Below are positions 8,298 to 17,346 of a DNA stretch of 64,000 nucleotides, in pieces (position 1 is the stretch's first letter; each line of letters starts with the position of its first letter). The notes under the pieces were generated by a model. It was not told where the DNA came from. It was given only the letters and a program-made list of their open reading frames with translations, and ran no database searches. Made by a program: the position numbers and the translations under genes. Source of the DNA: Roseovarius sp. (GTDB taxonomy: Bacteria; Pseudomonadota; Alphaproteobacteria; Rhodobacterales; Rhodobacteraceae); the NCBI GenBank assembly GCA_029212365.1, contig JARGOC010000001.1, positions 248,001 to 312,000 on the forward strand, written 5' to 3'.

Positions 8298-9710
8298 CTA
8301 TTCCGGGTTGCCGGCCAAAAGCGCCGACAGGCTGTGTACATCCGCCAGATCATCCAGCCCCAGAACCGCATCGCGGATCTGTGTGGCACGGGCGACTGAC
8401 ACGGCTGTACCGGCGTTTTCAAAATACTTCGCTTCGATCTCGGCGTTGCTAAGCGGGCGATCGGGATTGCCGCGATTTACCTCTTCGCGGTGGCTCAGAA
8501 CGCGGCCATCTTTCAGCGTTATGATCACCTCTCCGGAATAGTATTTCGGGAAGGGCGCATCGACGTAATCCTCGCAAGTCACCTTGCCCGCCAGCATCAG
8601 CGCGGTTTCATCCCCCAGCGCCTCTTGCGTCAGATCGGCCAGCCCGAACCGTCCGTGCAACAGCCCCGAAGCCACAGCCCATGGAACAGAAAACTGCGCG
8701 TCATAGCTGTTTTGCGGGGTTTGTTTGGTCTCAATTGGTTCGCAAACTGTCTTGTGAACGCCCGCCGGTACAAAGGCGCGGATACTGTCGATATCACCAG
8801 GTTTCAGCCCGTGTTCGGCACGCAACGCCGCGGCGGAATCGGCACAGCTATGGGTAAAGTGACAGGCAGGGATCGGCTTGACCGCAACATTTTCGATCTC
8901 CCAGACCTTGCCCAGCCCGGCGGTGGCAAGGCCGATGTCGATGTCGGCCAGTTGCTCTTTGTCCAGATACAGCGGAAACAGACCGAATCGCCCCTCATAG
9001 ACGGCGTTTGGTCCGGTGAACCCGGCGCGCGCCATTGCCGCCGCCGTGATGCCGCCAACCCCGGCCCAGCCGGGATGCATCCGCTTGGTCCAGGCCCCGT
9101 CCTGCAAGAACTCCATGCTGCCAGATGCCATCGACAGGGCGATGCCCTGCGCCATCGCCAATTGCCCGGCATTCAGCCCGGTCAGCTTGCCCGCAGCCAT
9201 GGCGCAGGCGAACACGCCGACCATGCCGGTGGGGTGAAAGCCGACCTGGTGAAAACCGCCCTTGGCGACTGATCCCAGACGGGTGGAAACCTCCATCCCG
9301 GCAATGAAGGCGGTCAGCATGTCACGCCCCGACAGATGCCGGTCTGCGGCAACACCCATGGCGGCCGGAAAGGCGGCGGCGGTGGCGTGGATCACCCCTG
9401 CAACATGAGTGTCGTCATAGTCCAGCCCATGCACCAGCAGCGCGTTCAGCATCACCGCATCGCGCAGCGGCAGGCGCGCACCAAAGCCGATCACCTGCCC
9501 GTCGCCGGACCCAAACCCCGACAGCGCGCTGAGCGTGCGGTGGGCAAAGTCATATTGCGTCGAGGCCAGGGCAATCCCCACCGCATCGAGTATCAGGTGG
9601 ATCGCCCGGCTGCGAATGTTGGCGGGGATGTCGCCCGCCTCAAGCCCGGTTACGAAATCAGCCAGCTGCGGCGCGATCAGCGCCACTTGGGTGTCCATGT
9701 CTTTCGCCAT
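8298..9710 (-). CDS. MmgE/PrpD family protein (2-methylcitrate dehydratase / cis-aconitate decarboxylase family)
   Basis: About 470 residues. All-helical PrpD domain with HGLDYDDTHVAGVIHATAAA (about 109-128), GFHPTGM and HPGWAGVGG, then the C-terminal domain with IVNRGNPDRP-like EVNRGNPDRPLS. The family includes 2-methylcitrate dehydratase and the itaconate-forming cis-aconitate decarboxylase. The chosen ATG (9708-9710) leaves a 25-bp gap to the MaoC gene; a longer reading would run into that gene. A PrpD homologue is also present in the Pseudomonas itaconate cluster, where its role is not settled as far as I know. Confidence 0.85.
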   Translation of the reverse strand: MAKDMDTQVALIAPQLADFVTGLEAGDIPANIRSRAIHLILDAVGIALASTQYDFAHRTLSALSGFGSGDGQVIGFGARLPLRDAVMLNALLVHGLDYDDTHVAGVIHATAAAFPAAMGVAADRHLSGRDMLTAFIAGMEVSTRLGSVAKGGFHQVGFHPTGMVGVFACAMAAGKLTGLNAGQLAMAQGIALSMASGSMEFLQDGAWTKRMHPGWAGVGGITAAAMARAGFTGPNAVYEGRFGLFPLYLDKEQLADIDIGLATAGLGKVWEIENVAVKPIPACHFTHSCADSAAALRAEHGLKPGDIDSIRAFVPAGVHKTVCEPIETKQTPQNSYDAQFSVPWAVASGLLHGRFGLADLTQEALGDETALMLAGKVTCEDYVDAPFPKYYSGEVIITLKDGRVLSHREEVNRGNPDRPLSNAEIEAKYFENAGTAVSVARATQIRDAVLGLDDLADVHSLSALLAGNPE

Positions 9711-9735
9711 TTCAGTCGCCTTTTCGGTCTGTAAA

Positions 9736-10242
9736 TCAGTAGTTGGAGGCACCAGCGCGCGCAGAGTCACGCGAATGCACCAATGCGTTGCGTTCAAACG
9801 TCATGAAAACGCTGCCGTCCTGTTTGCTGCCGGTGGTGCGCACCGTGACGATCCCCTGACCGGGGCGTGATTTGGACGGGCGCAGGGCCAGAATTTCGGA
9901 TTCGGCGTAAACCGTGTCGCCGGGAAACACTGGCCCGGTTAGGTTGATGTCCTTCCAGCCCAGATTGGCAACCGCCTGTCCGCTGATTTCCGGCACCGTC
10001 ATGCCGACAATGATCGCCAGCGTCAGCGCACTGTTGACCAGCGGCTTGCCAAATTCGGTGCTCGCGGCAAAATGTGCATCGCAATGGGCCGGGTGCTGGT
10101 TCATGGTCAGCAAAGAGAACTGGATGTTGTCCGCCTCGGTGATGGTCCGTCCGGGGCGGTGTTCATAGATATCCCCGACTTTGAAATCCTCGTAATACAT
10201 CCCGATTTCCGCGCGATAGCGGTTCTCTGCAATCTTTCTCAT
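9736..10242 (-). CDS. MaoC-like (hot-dog) hydratase, candidate itaconyl-CoA / mesaconyl-CoA hydratase
   Basis: 168 residues. Hot-dog hydratase: YYEDFKVGDIYEHRPGRTIT, then EADNIQFSLLTMNQHPAHCD containing the hydratase D-(x)n-H pair, and PVFPGDTVYAESEIL. The ATG at 10240-10242 follows GGAG at good distance; an upstream in-frame ATG would place the palindrome TGTCCGGACA inside the gene and is less likely. In itaconate degradation Ich/RipB of this superfamily hydrates itaconyl-CoA to citramalyl-CoA, the substrate of the CitE-like lyase in this operon. Mesaconyl-CoA hydratases are close relatives and cannot be excluded. Confidence 0.82.
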   Translation of the reverse strand: MRKIAENRYRAEIGMYYEDFKVGDIYEHRPGRTITEADNIQFSLLTMNQHPAHCDAHFAASTEFGKPLVNSALTLAIIVGMTVPEISGQAVANLGWKDINLTGPVFPGDTVYAESEILALRPSKSRPGQGIVTVRTTGSKQDGSVFMTFERNALVHSRDSARAGASNY

Positions 10243-10270
10243 CGTGTCTCCGGAACTTTGAAATGTCATT

Positions 10271-10280
10271 TGTCCGGACA
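10271..10280. promoter_or_regulatory. Perfect palindrome TGTCCGGACA, candidate GntR operator
   Basis: A 10-bp perfect palindrome 29 bp upstream of the MaoC start, inside AAATGTCATTTGTCCGGACA; an extra half-site ATGTC lies beside it. Size and symmetry fit GntR/HutC operators (TGT-N-ACA arms). Binding by the GntR protein encoded downstream in this operon is inferred. Confidence 0.4.
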
Positions 10281-10436
10281 TTTGTAGCGGCGCGGCAAAA
10301 TGCTGTCAACGCAACATGCATGCACCACCACATGCAAGAAGCAGCCATGCGGTTGTCCAATGTCGTATCGTTCATGTGAAACGGCTAAAACAGGGCAGAG
10401 AGTCTGGTGGTTACATCCTGTTGCGAGGTCCGGAGA

Positions 10437-11780
10437 TCAGGCCCTTGCCGCCAGCATCGTGGCGATTTCCCTGAGGTTGTCACCGGTCCCGACAGTGCGG
10501 GCCAGGTCAAACATCGTCTCGGCGCGGGCGCCGTAAACCGGCTCGACCAGCGACATGAATTTGCGCTGCATCCCGCCCCATCCGATCGGATTGCCCGGAT
10601 TACCACGCGCCAACGGCGTGTCTGCGGTCAGTTCGCTACCATCTTCAAACGTGACTGTCATTGACGCCGAGGTCGAATTTTGACTGTCATCCGTGACCAC
10701 CTGAACCATATCCATCACCCTGCGCACATCGGGGTTGTTGAGCCGCTCTGGCGTGAAATCCTGCTCGGAGGCATCGAACCCGCACAGGCCAAGGGCGGCG
10801 CAATAAGCCACCGAAAACTTGCCCTCAAGCGGTTCATTCACCTGGGTTTTCCCGGCGAACCGCAGCACCATTGGATAGATATCCGCCCGTACCGAACGCA
10901 GCTTGCGATTGCCGATTTGCGCGGCGATGTCTCGTGCGCTTTCGACCGTCGGGTGAACCAGCAGGCAGGCGGCGTAAGGTTTGAAGGTGTTGTTGTGCAA
11001 TTCAGACGGGCCGCTGAAATCAAGTTCCGAAATCCGGACCTCCTGATCCTGAACAAAGGCGGATGCAAGCGTGTCACCGTCGGCCTCGATCAAGCCTTGG
11101 CCTGCCTCGAATCCTGCTGCGCCCATCTGCGCAGCCAATATGCCATCCATCGCAGCCTTACCGGCGTGGAACGGTTTTGACATGGTGCCAAACGATGCCA
11201 CCAGCCCGCCCGCCGTGGTCGCGGCGACGCCCATGGCGTTGACGATCTGATCCTCGTTCAGCCCCATCAGCGCACTGGCCGAAGCCGCAGCCGAAAACCG
11301 GCCCAGCACCGAGGTCGAATGAAACCCCCGTTTATTGACCGTTTCACCGAAGTCCTGACCGCCAAGGCGTGCGCCAACCTCAAATCCGGTGATGAAGGCA
11401 TTCAACGCCTGTGTGTCGGTGCTGCCCTGCTCCGAGGCCAAGGCCAAAGTCGCCGCCCAGGTCGGCCCGCTGAAATGCGCCAGGGCGCCCAGATGGGTGT
11501 CGTCAAAATCCAGGCAATGGGCGAAGGTGCCATTGACCAAAGCCGACGCCATGGGCGATTGTCGGCCCGCTTGAAACATCGGCGCATTGCCGGGTGCGTT
11601 CCAGGCGCTGGCCATTTTGCGCACCGTGTTTCCGGCCCCTTGGGCATGAGCCCCGATCAACACCGCGAGCCAATCTGCCAGACACATGCGTGCGGCGTCC
11701 AGGTCATCCTCGGGCACGGTGCGTGTCATGAAAGAGGATACATATTCGGACAGGGCGGCGGCGTTGTTCAGGGTGCTCAT
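10437..11780 (-). CDS. MmgE/PrpD family protein (second copy)
   Basis: 447 residues. PrpD helical domain with FAHCLDFDDTHLGALAHFSG, FHSTSVLGRF, and a C-terminal domain ending TPLARGNPGNPIGW. It is clearly divergent from the copy at 8298-9710, so it is probably not a recent duplicate. It is coupled to the CaiB gene upstream (5-bp gap). Family members dehydrate or decarboxylate branched tricarboxylates, or isomerise similar acids; which applies here is unknown. The 194 bp between it and the MaoC gene contain the TGTCCGGACA palindrome, so the following operon may have its own promoter. Confidence 0.84.
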   Translation of the reverse strand: MSTLNNAAALSEYVSSFMTRTVPEDDLDAARMCLADWLAVLIGAHAQGAGNTVRKMASAWNAPGNAPMFQAGRQSPMASALVNGTFAHCLDFDDTHLGALAHFSGPTWAATLALASEQGSTDTQALNAFITGFEVGARLGGQDFGETVNKRGFHSTSVLGRFSAAASASALMGLNEDQIVNAMGVAATTAGGLVASFGTMSKPFHAGKAAMDGILAAQMGAAGFEAGQGLIEADGDTLASAFVQDQEVRISELDFSGPSELHNNTFKPYAACLLVHPTVESARDIAAQIGNRKLRSVRADIYPMVLRFAGKTQVNEPLEGKFSVAYCAALGLCGFDASEQDFTPERLNNPDVRRVMDMVQVVTDDSQNSTSASMTVTFEDGSELTADTPLARGNPGNPIGWGGMQRKFMSLVEPVYGARAETMFDLARTVGTGDNLREIATMLAARA

Positions 11781-11785
11781 GGTGG

Positions 11786-13060
11786 TTACATCACTCCATC
11801 TTTTTTCAGGGTTTCGATTTCCGTGTCGGTGAATCCCAAGCCCTTGAGAATGGCATCATTGGCTTCGCCCACATCAGGCGCGTGGGGCCGGTGACGCCGC
11901 GCGATGCCCGAGATCGCCAGAGGGTTGACGATCTGAGGGATGTCGCCTTCTTCGGGGTGGGCGGCAGTTTCGATCAACCCGCGCCCAGCAACATTTTCCG
12001 AATTCAGCGCCTCGTCGGGCGAATAGATCGGGCACATTGGTACGCCGTGACGTGTCATTTCGTCGATCAGCTCATCGCGGTTCTTGGCGCCGCAGCAGGC
12101 GGCGATTGCGGCACGGTATTGATCGGCCTTGTCACCGTGATTGGAATGGCGATCCTCGGGTTGTTCATCGTGGTCGATCAGGTCGGGGCGATCAATCGCA
12201 GTGCAGAAATTCACCCACAGGCGTTTTTCCAAAAGCGCCACGGCGACCGCCTTGTTGTCCTTGGTCAGATAGGTGGCATAGCGCGGATTGCCGCCCCAGA
12301 CCTCGATCGCTGGCAGGCCGGTATTGCCGGTGTTGCGTGACATCGCTCCGGTTTGCGAGATGTTGCACATGGCGAACAGGCTGTCGAACATGGCCACGTC
12401 CAGATTGCTACCTTTGCCGGTGGCGCGCTGTTTCAGAATCGCCGCCAGGATACCGATGACGGCCATCGTGGCGCCTGCATAATCAGCCGCCTGAAAACCG
12501 GGCACATCCGGGGCCTTGCCCGGCTGCGCCGACAGGCCAGCAAAGCCCGACAGCGCCTGAATGACCAGATCATGCCCCGAGATATGCGACAATGGCCCCG
12601 TCTGGCCAAACCCGGTGATCGAGCAATAGACAATAGCCGGGTTCAGTTCTTGCGCTTGGGCATAATCGATGCCCAGTTTTTTGGCCACACCGGGGCGAAA
12701 GGTTTCAAGAACCACATCGGATTGTGCGATCATCTTTTTGGCGATGGTGCGTCCTTGTTCGGTGGCCATGTCCAGCGTCACACTGTGCTTGCCGCCGTTA
12801 ACCGAGTTGAAATAGACGCTGCGTTTCTTGAAGATAGGCGGGTTGGCGCGACTCATGTCACCGCCACCGGGGCGCTCTACTTTGACGACTGTGGCACCAA
12901 GATCTGACAAGAGCTGGGTACACCAGGGGCCGGGTAGAAGCCTGGAAAAGTCGGTGATCAACACGCCGTCCAGCGGTAGATCGGCAGTATCGTCATCGGG
13001 ACGGGTCAGCAGCGACAAAAGAGATTCATGCATGTTGTGAGATGTATCAAGCGTGGTCAA
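11786..13060 (-). CDS. CaiB/BaiF CoA-transferase
   Basis: 424 residues, somewhat long because of an N-terminal extension of about 27 residues before PLDGVLITDFSRLLPGPW. The active-site aspartate is D193 (FQAADYAG), and GHDLVIQALSG (162-172) carries the conserved histidine region. First gene of the minus-strand series, diverging from the SDR gene. Paired with the second PrpD protein, it probably activates the acid that this protein produces or the reverse; the substrate is unknown. An internal ATG at residue 10 is an alternative start. Confidence 0.84.
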   Translation of the reverse strand: MTTLDTSHNMHESLLSLLTRPDDDTADLPLDGVLITDFSRLLPGPWCTQLLSDLGATVVKVERPGGGDMSRANPPIFKKRSVYFNSVNGGKHSVTLDMATEQGRTIAKKMIAQSDVVLETFRPGVAKKLGIDYAQAQELNPAIVYCSITGFGQTGPLSHISGHDLVIQALSGFAGLSAQPGKAPDVPGFQAADYAGATMAVIGILAAILKQRATGKGSNLDVAMFDSLFAMCNISQTGAMSRNTGNTGLPAIEVWGGNPRYATYLTKDNKAVAVALLEKRLWVNFCTAIDRPDLIDHDEQPEDRHSNHGDKADQYRAAIAACCGAKNRDELIDEMTRHGVPMCPIYSPDEALNSENVAGRGLIETAAHPEEGDIPQIVNPLAISGIARRHRPHAPDVGEANDAILKGLGFTDTEIETLKKDGVM

Positions 13061-13337
13061 TGTATTACCTTTTCTACCTTTTGAGTGGTCTTGGGCGTAT
13101 GTGTCAGGTGAGTTATCTGCGCCAACGCCGGGGTGGTCAATGTCGTTGCAACCCAGGTCACCGGCGCCCCGATCAACATCCCGTTTGACATCCCAACTGC
13201 AGACAGATTACTAAATGAAACATGTCCCGTCTACCGGAATGTGAATTTGGGGGGTCCATTAAGGTGAGCGGACGCCGCCGGGCTTTACACAAGAAAACTG
13301 CGGCAATGGGCTAGCCAATGGACCACAGGAGATTTTC
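13061..13337. promoter_or_regulatory. Divergent promoter region
   Basis: 277-bp gap between the minus-strand CaiB gene and the plus-strand SDR gene; it must hold both promoters. I see no copy of the IclR-like 14-mer and no clear palindrome. CACAGGAGA (13323-13331) is a good ribosome-binding site for the SDR gene. Confidence 0.5.
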
Positions 13338-14123
13338 ATGCAGATTGAATTTGACGGTAAGGTTGCTTTGATTGTCGGTGCGGCGCAGGGCATTGGCTTT
13401 GCTACGGCAACGCAGCTGCTGGCCTCTGGGGCCAAGGTTGCCGTAGCTGACATCAACGGTGACGCAGCCAAGGCCGCTGCCGATCGTCTTGACGGTGATG
13501 CCACCCAGACACTGGGTTTGCAATGCGACATATCTTCGATGGACAGCGTCGAGGACATGGTGGACCAAGTCACCAAGACCCTTGGTGCTCCTGATATTGT
13601 GGTGGTTTCGGCGGCCTTGCTGGACGACAAGCTGTTTCTTGATTCCGGCCCCAAGGACTGGCGCCGCATTATTGATGTCTGCCTTTATGGCCCGCTGAAC
13701 GTGTTGCACACAGTATTGCCGGGCATGACAGAACGCGGATTTGGGCGGATTATCTGTATGGCCTCGGATTCGGCGCGTGTTGGTCAGGCGCGCCTGTCAT
13801 ATTACGCCGCAGCCAAGGGCGGTGTGATCGCCCTGATCAAATCCGTCGCCCAAGAGGTCGGTCCTGAGGGCGTCACCCTGAATGTCGTTTCGCCCGGTGC
13901 CACCGACACCGAATTGCGTCAGGCCCGTGAGGCTCAGACCAAGGAAGCCATCGGCGAAGAACGCTATGCTGCGCGCACCAAAAAGGTGCTGCGCATGTAC
14001 CCCGCACGCCGTATCGGCCTGCCAAATGATCACGCCAGCATGATCACTTATCTGGCCTCCGATCATGCATCATGGATCACCGGACAGGTGATCAGCGTCA
14101 ATGGCGGCTTTGTAATGCCATGA
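13338..14123 (+). CDS. SDR-family oxidoreductase, BadH-like
   Basis: 261 residues. Classical short-chain dehydrogenase: GAAQGIGFATA (cofactor loop, about 13-23), an acidic residue in VADING that predicts NAD(H), catalytic S in ASDSAR, and YYAAAK (Y-xxx-K). GRIICMASDSARVG and YYAAAKGGV strongly recall BadH, the 2-hydroxycyclohexanecarboxyl-CoA dehydrogenase of alicyclic acid degradation, which would complement the BadI-like gene at the left edge. First gene of an operon with an acyl-CoA dehydrogenase and two fused CoA-transferases. Substrate assignment is inference. Confidence 0.85.
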   Translation: MQIEFDGKVALIVGAAQGIGFATATQLLASGAKVAVADINGDAAKAAADRLDGDATQTLGLQCDISSMDSVEDMVDQVTKTLGAPDIVVVSAALLDDKLFLDSGPKDWRRIIDVCLYGPLNVLHTVLPGMTERGFGRIICMASDSARVGQARLSYYAAAKGGVIALIKSVAQEVGPEGVTLNVVSPGATDTELRQAREAQTKEAIGEERYAARTKKVLRMYPARRIGLPNDHASMITYLASDHASWITGQVISVNGGFVMP

Positions 14124-14136
14124 GGAAAGACACATA

Positions 14137-15291
14137 ATGGACTTTAGTTTTACATCCGAACAACAGCTTATCCGCGAATCCTGCAAGGCCATGGTCGAAC
14201 GCGATGTCGACCCGGTTCTGGCGCGCCATGACGCATCAAAACCCCTGCCCAAGGCTGCGATGCTGGAGATTTACAAATCCCTCGCCAACATGGGTCTGAT
14301 GGCCCCTCGCCTGCCCGAAGAGGACGGCGGCGCGGGCCTGTCGATGCTGGATTATGGCTTCATGTTCGAAATCCTGCCGCCGGTGGTTTCGATCTCAATT
14401 CTGGCGCAGGAATGCACCGCAGCGCGGATCTATGCCGAAAGCACGCCGGAACAAAAAGACATGTTCCTGCCCGGCATTCTGGATGGAACCAAAATTTGTT
14501 GCACCGGCACCACCGAACCCAACATGGGGTCCAACCCGCGCGAGGTTCAGACCCGTGTTGAGACGGACGGAGATGAATTGGTGATCAACGGTACCAAGTT
14601 GTGGATCACCAACGCCGGCATCGCTGATATCTTCAACACCACCTGCTCTGAGGGCAAGGACGAGCGCGGCAACAGTAAGCTGCGCCGGATTGTGGTTGAA
14701 CGCGAACGCGCCGGTGTGCAAACCCGCGAAGTACCCTGTCTGGGGCTGCGTCAGGGACATCTGGGCGAGATCCTTTATGACAATGTACGCGTGCCCAAGG
14801 TCAACTCACTGGGGGCGTCTGGCGATGCCGCGCGTTTGTTGACGCTGACGTGGAACGGCAACCGCCCTCTGGTTGGGCTGGCGGCGGTGCATCTGGCGCA
14901 AAAGGCACTGGATGCGGCGGTGGAATACGCCGGGGTGCGCAAACAGTTTGGCAAATACATCGGTGGACATCAATTGGTGCAGCAACAGCTTGCCGATATC
15001 GAGACCGCAGTCGTGACCAGCCGGATGGTATGCTATTACGCGCTGAACGCGATGGACAATGGCGAGCGGGCCAATGGCACCTCGGCCATGGCCAAACGCT
15101 ATGCCACCACTGCCTGCGAAAAGGCGATTTCCGAAGCGATGCAGGTGCATGGCGCCATGGGTGTCGCCGAGGAAACCGGGCTTGAGCAGCTTTATCGAGA
15201 TGTACGGATGCTGCCGATCCCGGATGGGGCAAACGGCATATTAGCGTTGATTCAAGGGCGTGAATTGGCTGGGATCGACGCATTCCGTTAA
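14137..15291 (+). CDS. Acyl-CoA dehydrogenase
   Basis: 384 residues. TEPNMGSNPREV and LWITNAGIAD mark the middle beta domain; VHGAMGVAEETGLEQLYRD near the C-terminus supplies a likely catalytic base at E346, although the usual Tyr after it is Thr. Thirteen bases separate it from the SDR gene and twenty from the first fused CaiB gene. In alicyclic degradation an enzyme of this family (AliB) introduces the first double bond; here that is only a contextual guess. Confidence 0.88.
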   Translation: MDFSFTSEQQLIRESCKAMVERDVDPVLARHDASKPLPKAAMLEIYKSLANMGLMAPRLPEEDGGAGLSMLDYGFMFEILPPVVSISILAQECTAARIYAESTPEQKDMFLPGILDGTKICCTGTTEPNMGSNPREVQTRVETDGDELVINGTKLWITNAGIADIFNTTCSEGKDERGNSKLRRIVVERERAGVQTREVPCLGLRQGHLGEILYDNVRVPKVNSLGASGDAARLLTLTWNGNRPLVGLAAVHLAQKALDAAVEYAGVRKQFGKYIGGHQLVQQQLADIETAVVTSRMVCYYALNAMDNGERANGTSAMAKRYATTACEKAISEAMQVHGAMGVAEETGLEQLYRDVRMLPIPDGANGILALIQGRELAGIDAFR

Positions 15292-15311
15292 GGTCTTTTC
15301 TGGGAGGAGAG

Positions 15312-17333
15312 ATGGCGTTGGCGCAAAAAGGTCCACTGGACGGTGTGAAAGTTGTTGAACGTGTCGGCCGTCTGGCGGGCAGCGTTTGTGCGGCGCGACT
15401 TGTCGATCTTGGGGCTGAGGTTCTTCGTGTTCTGGTGTCGGATGATCCGCTGCCCAACGAACCCGCCGACTGGAGAGCGCATCCATTTGCCGCCTCGCAT
15501 GGCAGACTGATCGAACTGGACGGCAAGGCGGCTGATTTTGTGAATAGCTGGTCTGATCTGGCGTCTGGGGCGGATATTGTCATCGTCACGCCGTCGATTG
15601 GTGCGGACGGGATCGCCGATAGCCGGATGCTGCACAGCCTTGATAAGGACCGGCAGGTGATCTGCGCCTTGTCGCCTTTTGGGCTTGCCACAACAGGCCC
15701 TCCGCTGGTTGATCCCAGCGAGGCCGAAATGCAGGCGATCAGCGGATCACTGGCAACTACGGGCGATATCACCGGGCGACCCATTGTTGTGGACCTGCCT
15801 ATTCTTGAGCTGTTCTGCGGCATCAACGCGGCAACTGCCGCTGTGGCAGCCCTGCGCGTAAAAGAGCGCTCCGGGCATGGGCAGCTTTTGGATATCTCGT
15901 TGTTTGACACCTGCTTTACCCTGACGGGAACGTTTCTGGGCAAGGTGCTGACCGGCCAGGCGCGCGGGTTTCGCAATGGCTGCCGCCATCCGCTGGTGTC
16001 ACCGTGGAACGCATATGAAACCAGCGATGGCTGGGTCATTATGTGTACCACCAACAACCAGAACTGGCTGGATCTGACCGCGATTATGAAACGCCCGGAA
16101 TTGGCGGATGACCCTGAGTATGCCACCGCGGCCGCGCGGATTGGCAATGTGACCAAGGTGGACGGTATTGTCGCCGACTGGGCCGCAAAAAGAAGCACCG
16201 CACAGGCACTGGAACAATTGCAGGCCAGGGGCATCCCTTCGGGAACCGTTGCCGATACAGTTTCGGTTGCCGCCGCGGGACCACCCGTGCCATGCCGCCG
16301 CACGCCTGCCAAGGCAGAGGCGGCGCCATCTGACGAACCAGTCCCGGCCCTTAGCATGACTTGCGAGGGCATAAGGGTGCTGGAAATCGGCCCCTATACC
16401 GCCGGCCCTCTTGCGGGGCGGTTTTTGGGAAACATGGGCGCAGAAGTGATCAAGATCGAGTCCAAGGACGGCGAGGATTCTCGTCTTTGGGTGCCGCTGG
16501 TTGATGGGATCAGCTGCTATTTCGCCAATTACAATGCCGGCAAAAAGTCGGTGGTTCTGGACCTGCGCTCAGCCCCCGGAAAGGCCAGTTTTCTGGAACT
16601 AATCAAGTCGGCGGATGTGTTGTTGTTCAACCTCAAGGCGGGCGCACTTGAGCGGATGGGGCTGGGGCCGGATGTGCTGCATGCAATCAATCCCCGGCTG
16701 ATTTACTGCGCGATTTCAGGCTATGGGCTGAACGGGGCGGGCCGTCCGGCGCTAGATACGGTTATTCAGGCCGAGGCCGGGGTGATGTCACGGATTGTGT
16801 CGGACTTCGGGCCGGTCAAAGGTGGGGTTTCCATTGCCGATCTGGCCGCCGCGCATCTGGCCCCGCAAGAGATCATCGCCGCATTGCGTCAGGCACGCCG
16901 GACGGGCCGGGGCGCGACGCTGGATATTTCGATGTACGACACAGTGGCCTGGATGACGGGCCTTTGCGCCCCTCTTGGTGCGCGGGTATTGCCACCCTGC
17001 CAGATGGTGCAGGCCGCGGATGGCTGGGTGTTGGCGCTGGCGGACAAGATTGAGCTGCACGCGCCAGACACGCGCACCGCCAAAGACCTGATCGAGGAAC
17101 TGGGACGTGCAGGCATCAAGGCCCTAAAGATGCTGGAGCTGGATGAGGTTTATGATCTGAGCGTCGCCAAGCGCGAAGGGTTGATGGCCTATGAACACGC
17201 GGGCGGGGGCGGGAACTGTGTAATTTCAGCGCCCTACGCCTTTGATCGCACTCCACTGAGAACGCCAGCAACTGTGCCCGAGGTCGGGGCCGACACGCTG
17301 GACCTGACCGGGCACGGCCGCGAAACTCACTGA
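15312..17333 (+). CDS. Fused tandem CaiB/BaiF CoA-transferase (two domains), paralogue 1
   Basis: 673 residues made of two CoA-transferase III domains (about 1-330 and 353-673) joined by an Ala/Pro-rich linker. The C-terminal domain has the expected nucleophile D510 (VSIADLAAA). The equivalent N-terminal position is glutamate E166 (LPILELFCG), so only the second half is likely to form the covalent CoA intermediate. This recalls DddD, the tandem CaiB-domain DMSP enzyme whose catalytic Asp602 lies in the second half. RBS GGGAGGAGAG precedes the ATG. Substrate unknown; a combined CoA-transferase/lyase activity is possible. Confidence 0.82.
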   Translation: MALAQKGPLDGVKVVERVGRLAGSVCAARLVDLGAEVLRVLVSDDPLPNEPADWRAHPFAASHGRLIELDGKAADFVNSWSDLASGADIVIVTPSIGADGIADSRMLHSLDKDRQVICALSPFGLATTGPPLVDPSEAEMQAISGSLATTGDITGRPIVVDLPILELFCGINAATAAVAALRVKERSGHGQLLDISLFDTCFTLTGTFLGKVLTGQARGFRNGCRHPLVSPWNAYETSDGWVIMCTTNNQNWLDLTAIMKRPELADDPEYATAAARIGNVTKVDGIVADWAAKRSTAQALEQLQARGIPSGTVADTVSVAAAGPPVPCRRTPAKAEAAPSDEPVPALSMTCEGIRVLEIGPYTAGPLAGRFLGNMGAEVIKIESKDGEDSRLWVPLVDGISCYFANYNAGKKSVVLDLRSAPGKASFLELIKSADVLLFNLKAGALERMGLGPDVLHAINPRLIYCAISGYGLNGAGRPALDTVIQAEAGVMSRIVSDFGPVKGGVSIADLAAAHLAPQEIIAALRQARRTGRGATLDISMYDTVAWMTGLCAPLGARVLPPCQMVQAADGWVLALADKIELHAPDTRTAKDLIEELGRAGIKALKMLELDEVYDLSVAKREGLMAYEHAGGGGNCVISAPYAFDRTPLRTPATVPEVGADTLDLTGHGRETH

Positions 17334-17346
17334 AATGAGAAGCTGA

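Noticed and set aside
9711..9797. Longer N-terminus of the first MmgE/PrpD protein
   Set aside because: It would overlap the end of the MaoC gene and adds residues not typical of the family; the ATG at 9708-9710 gives the normal start.
14801..16372. 523-residue open frame on the minus strand opposite the acyl-CoA dehydrogenase and fused CaiB genes
   Set aside because: Composition is low-complexity Ser/Arg/Pro typical of antisense frames in GC-rich DNA, and the plus-strand genes have clear families, active-site residues and ribosome sites.
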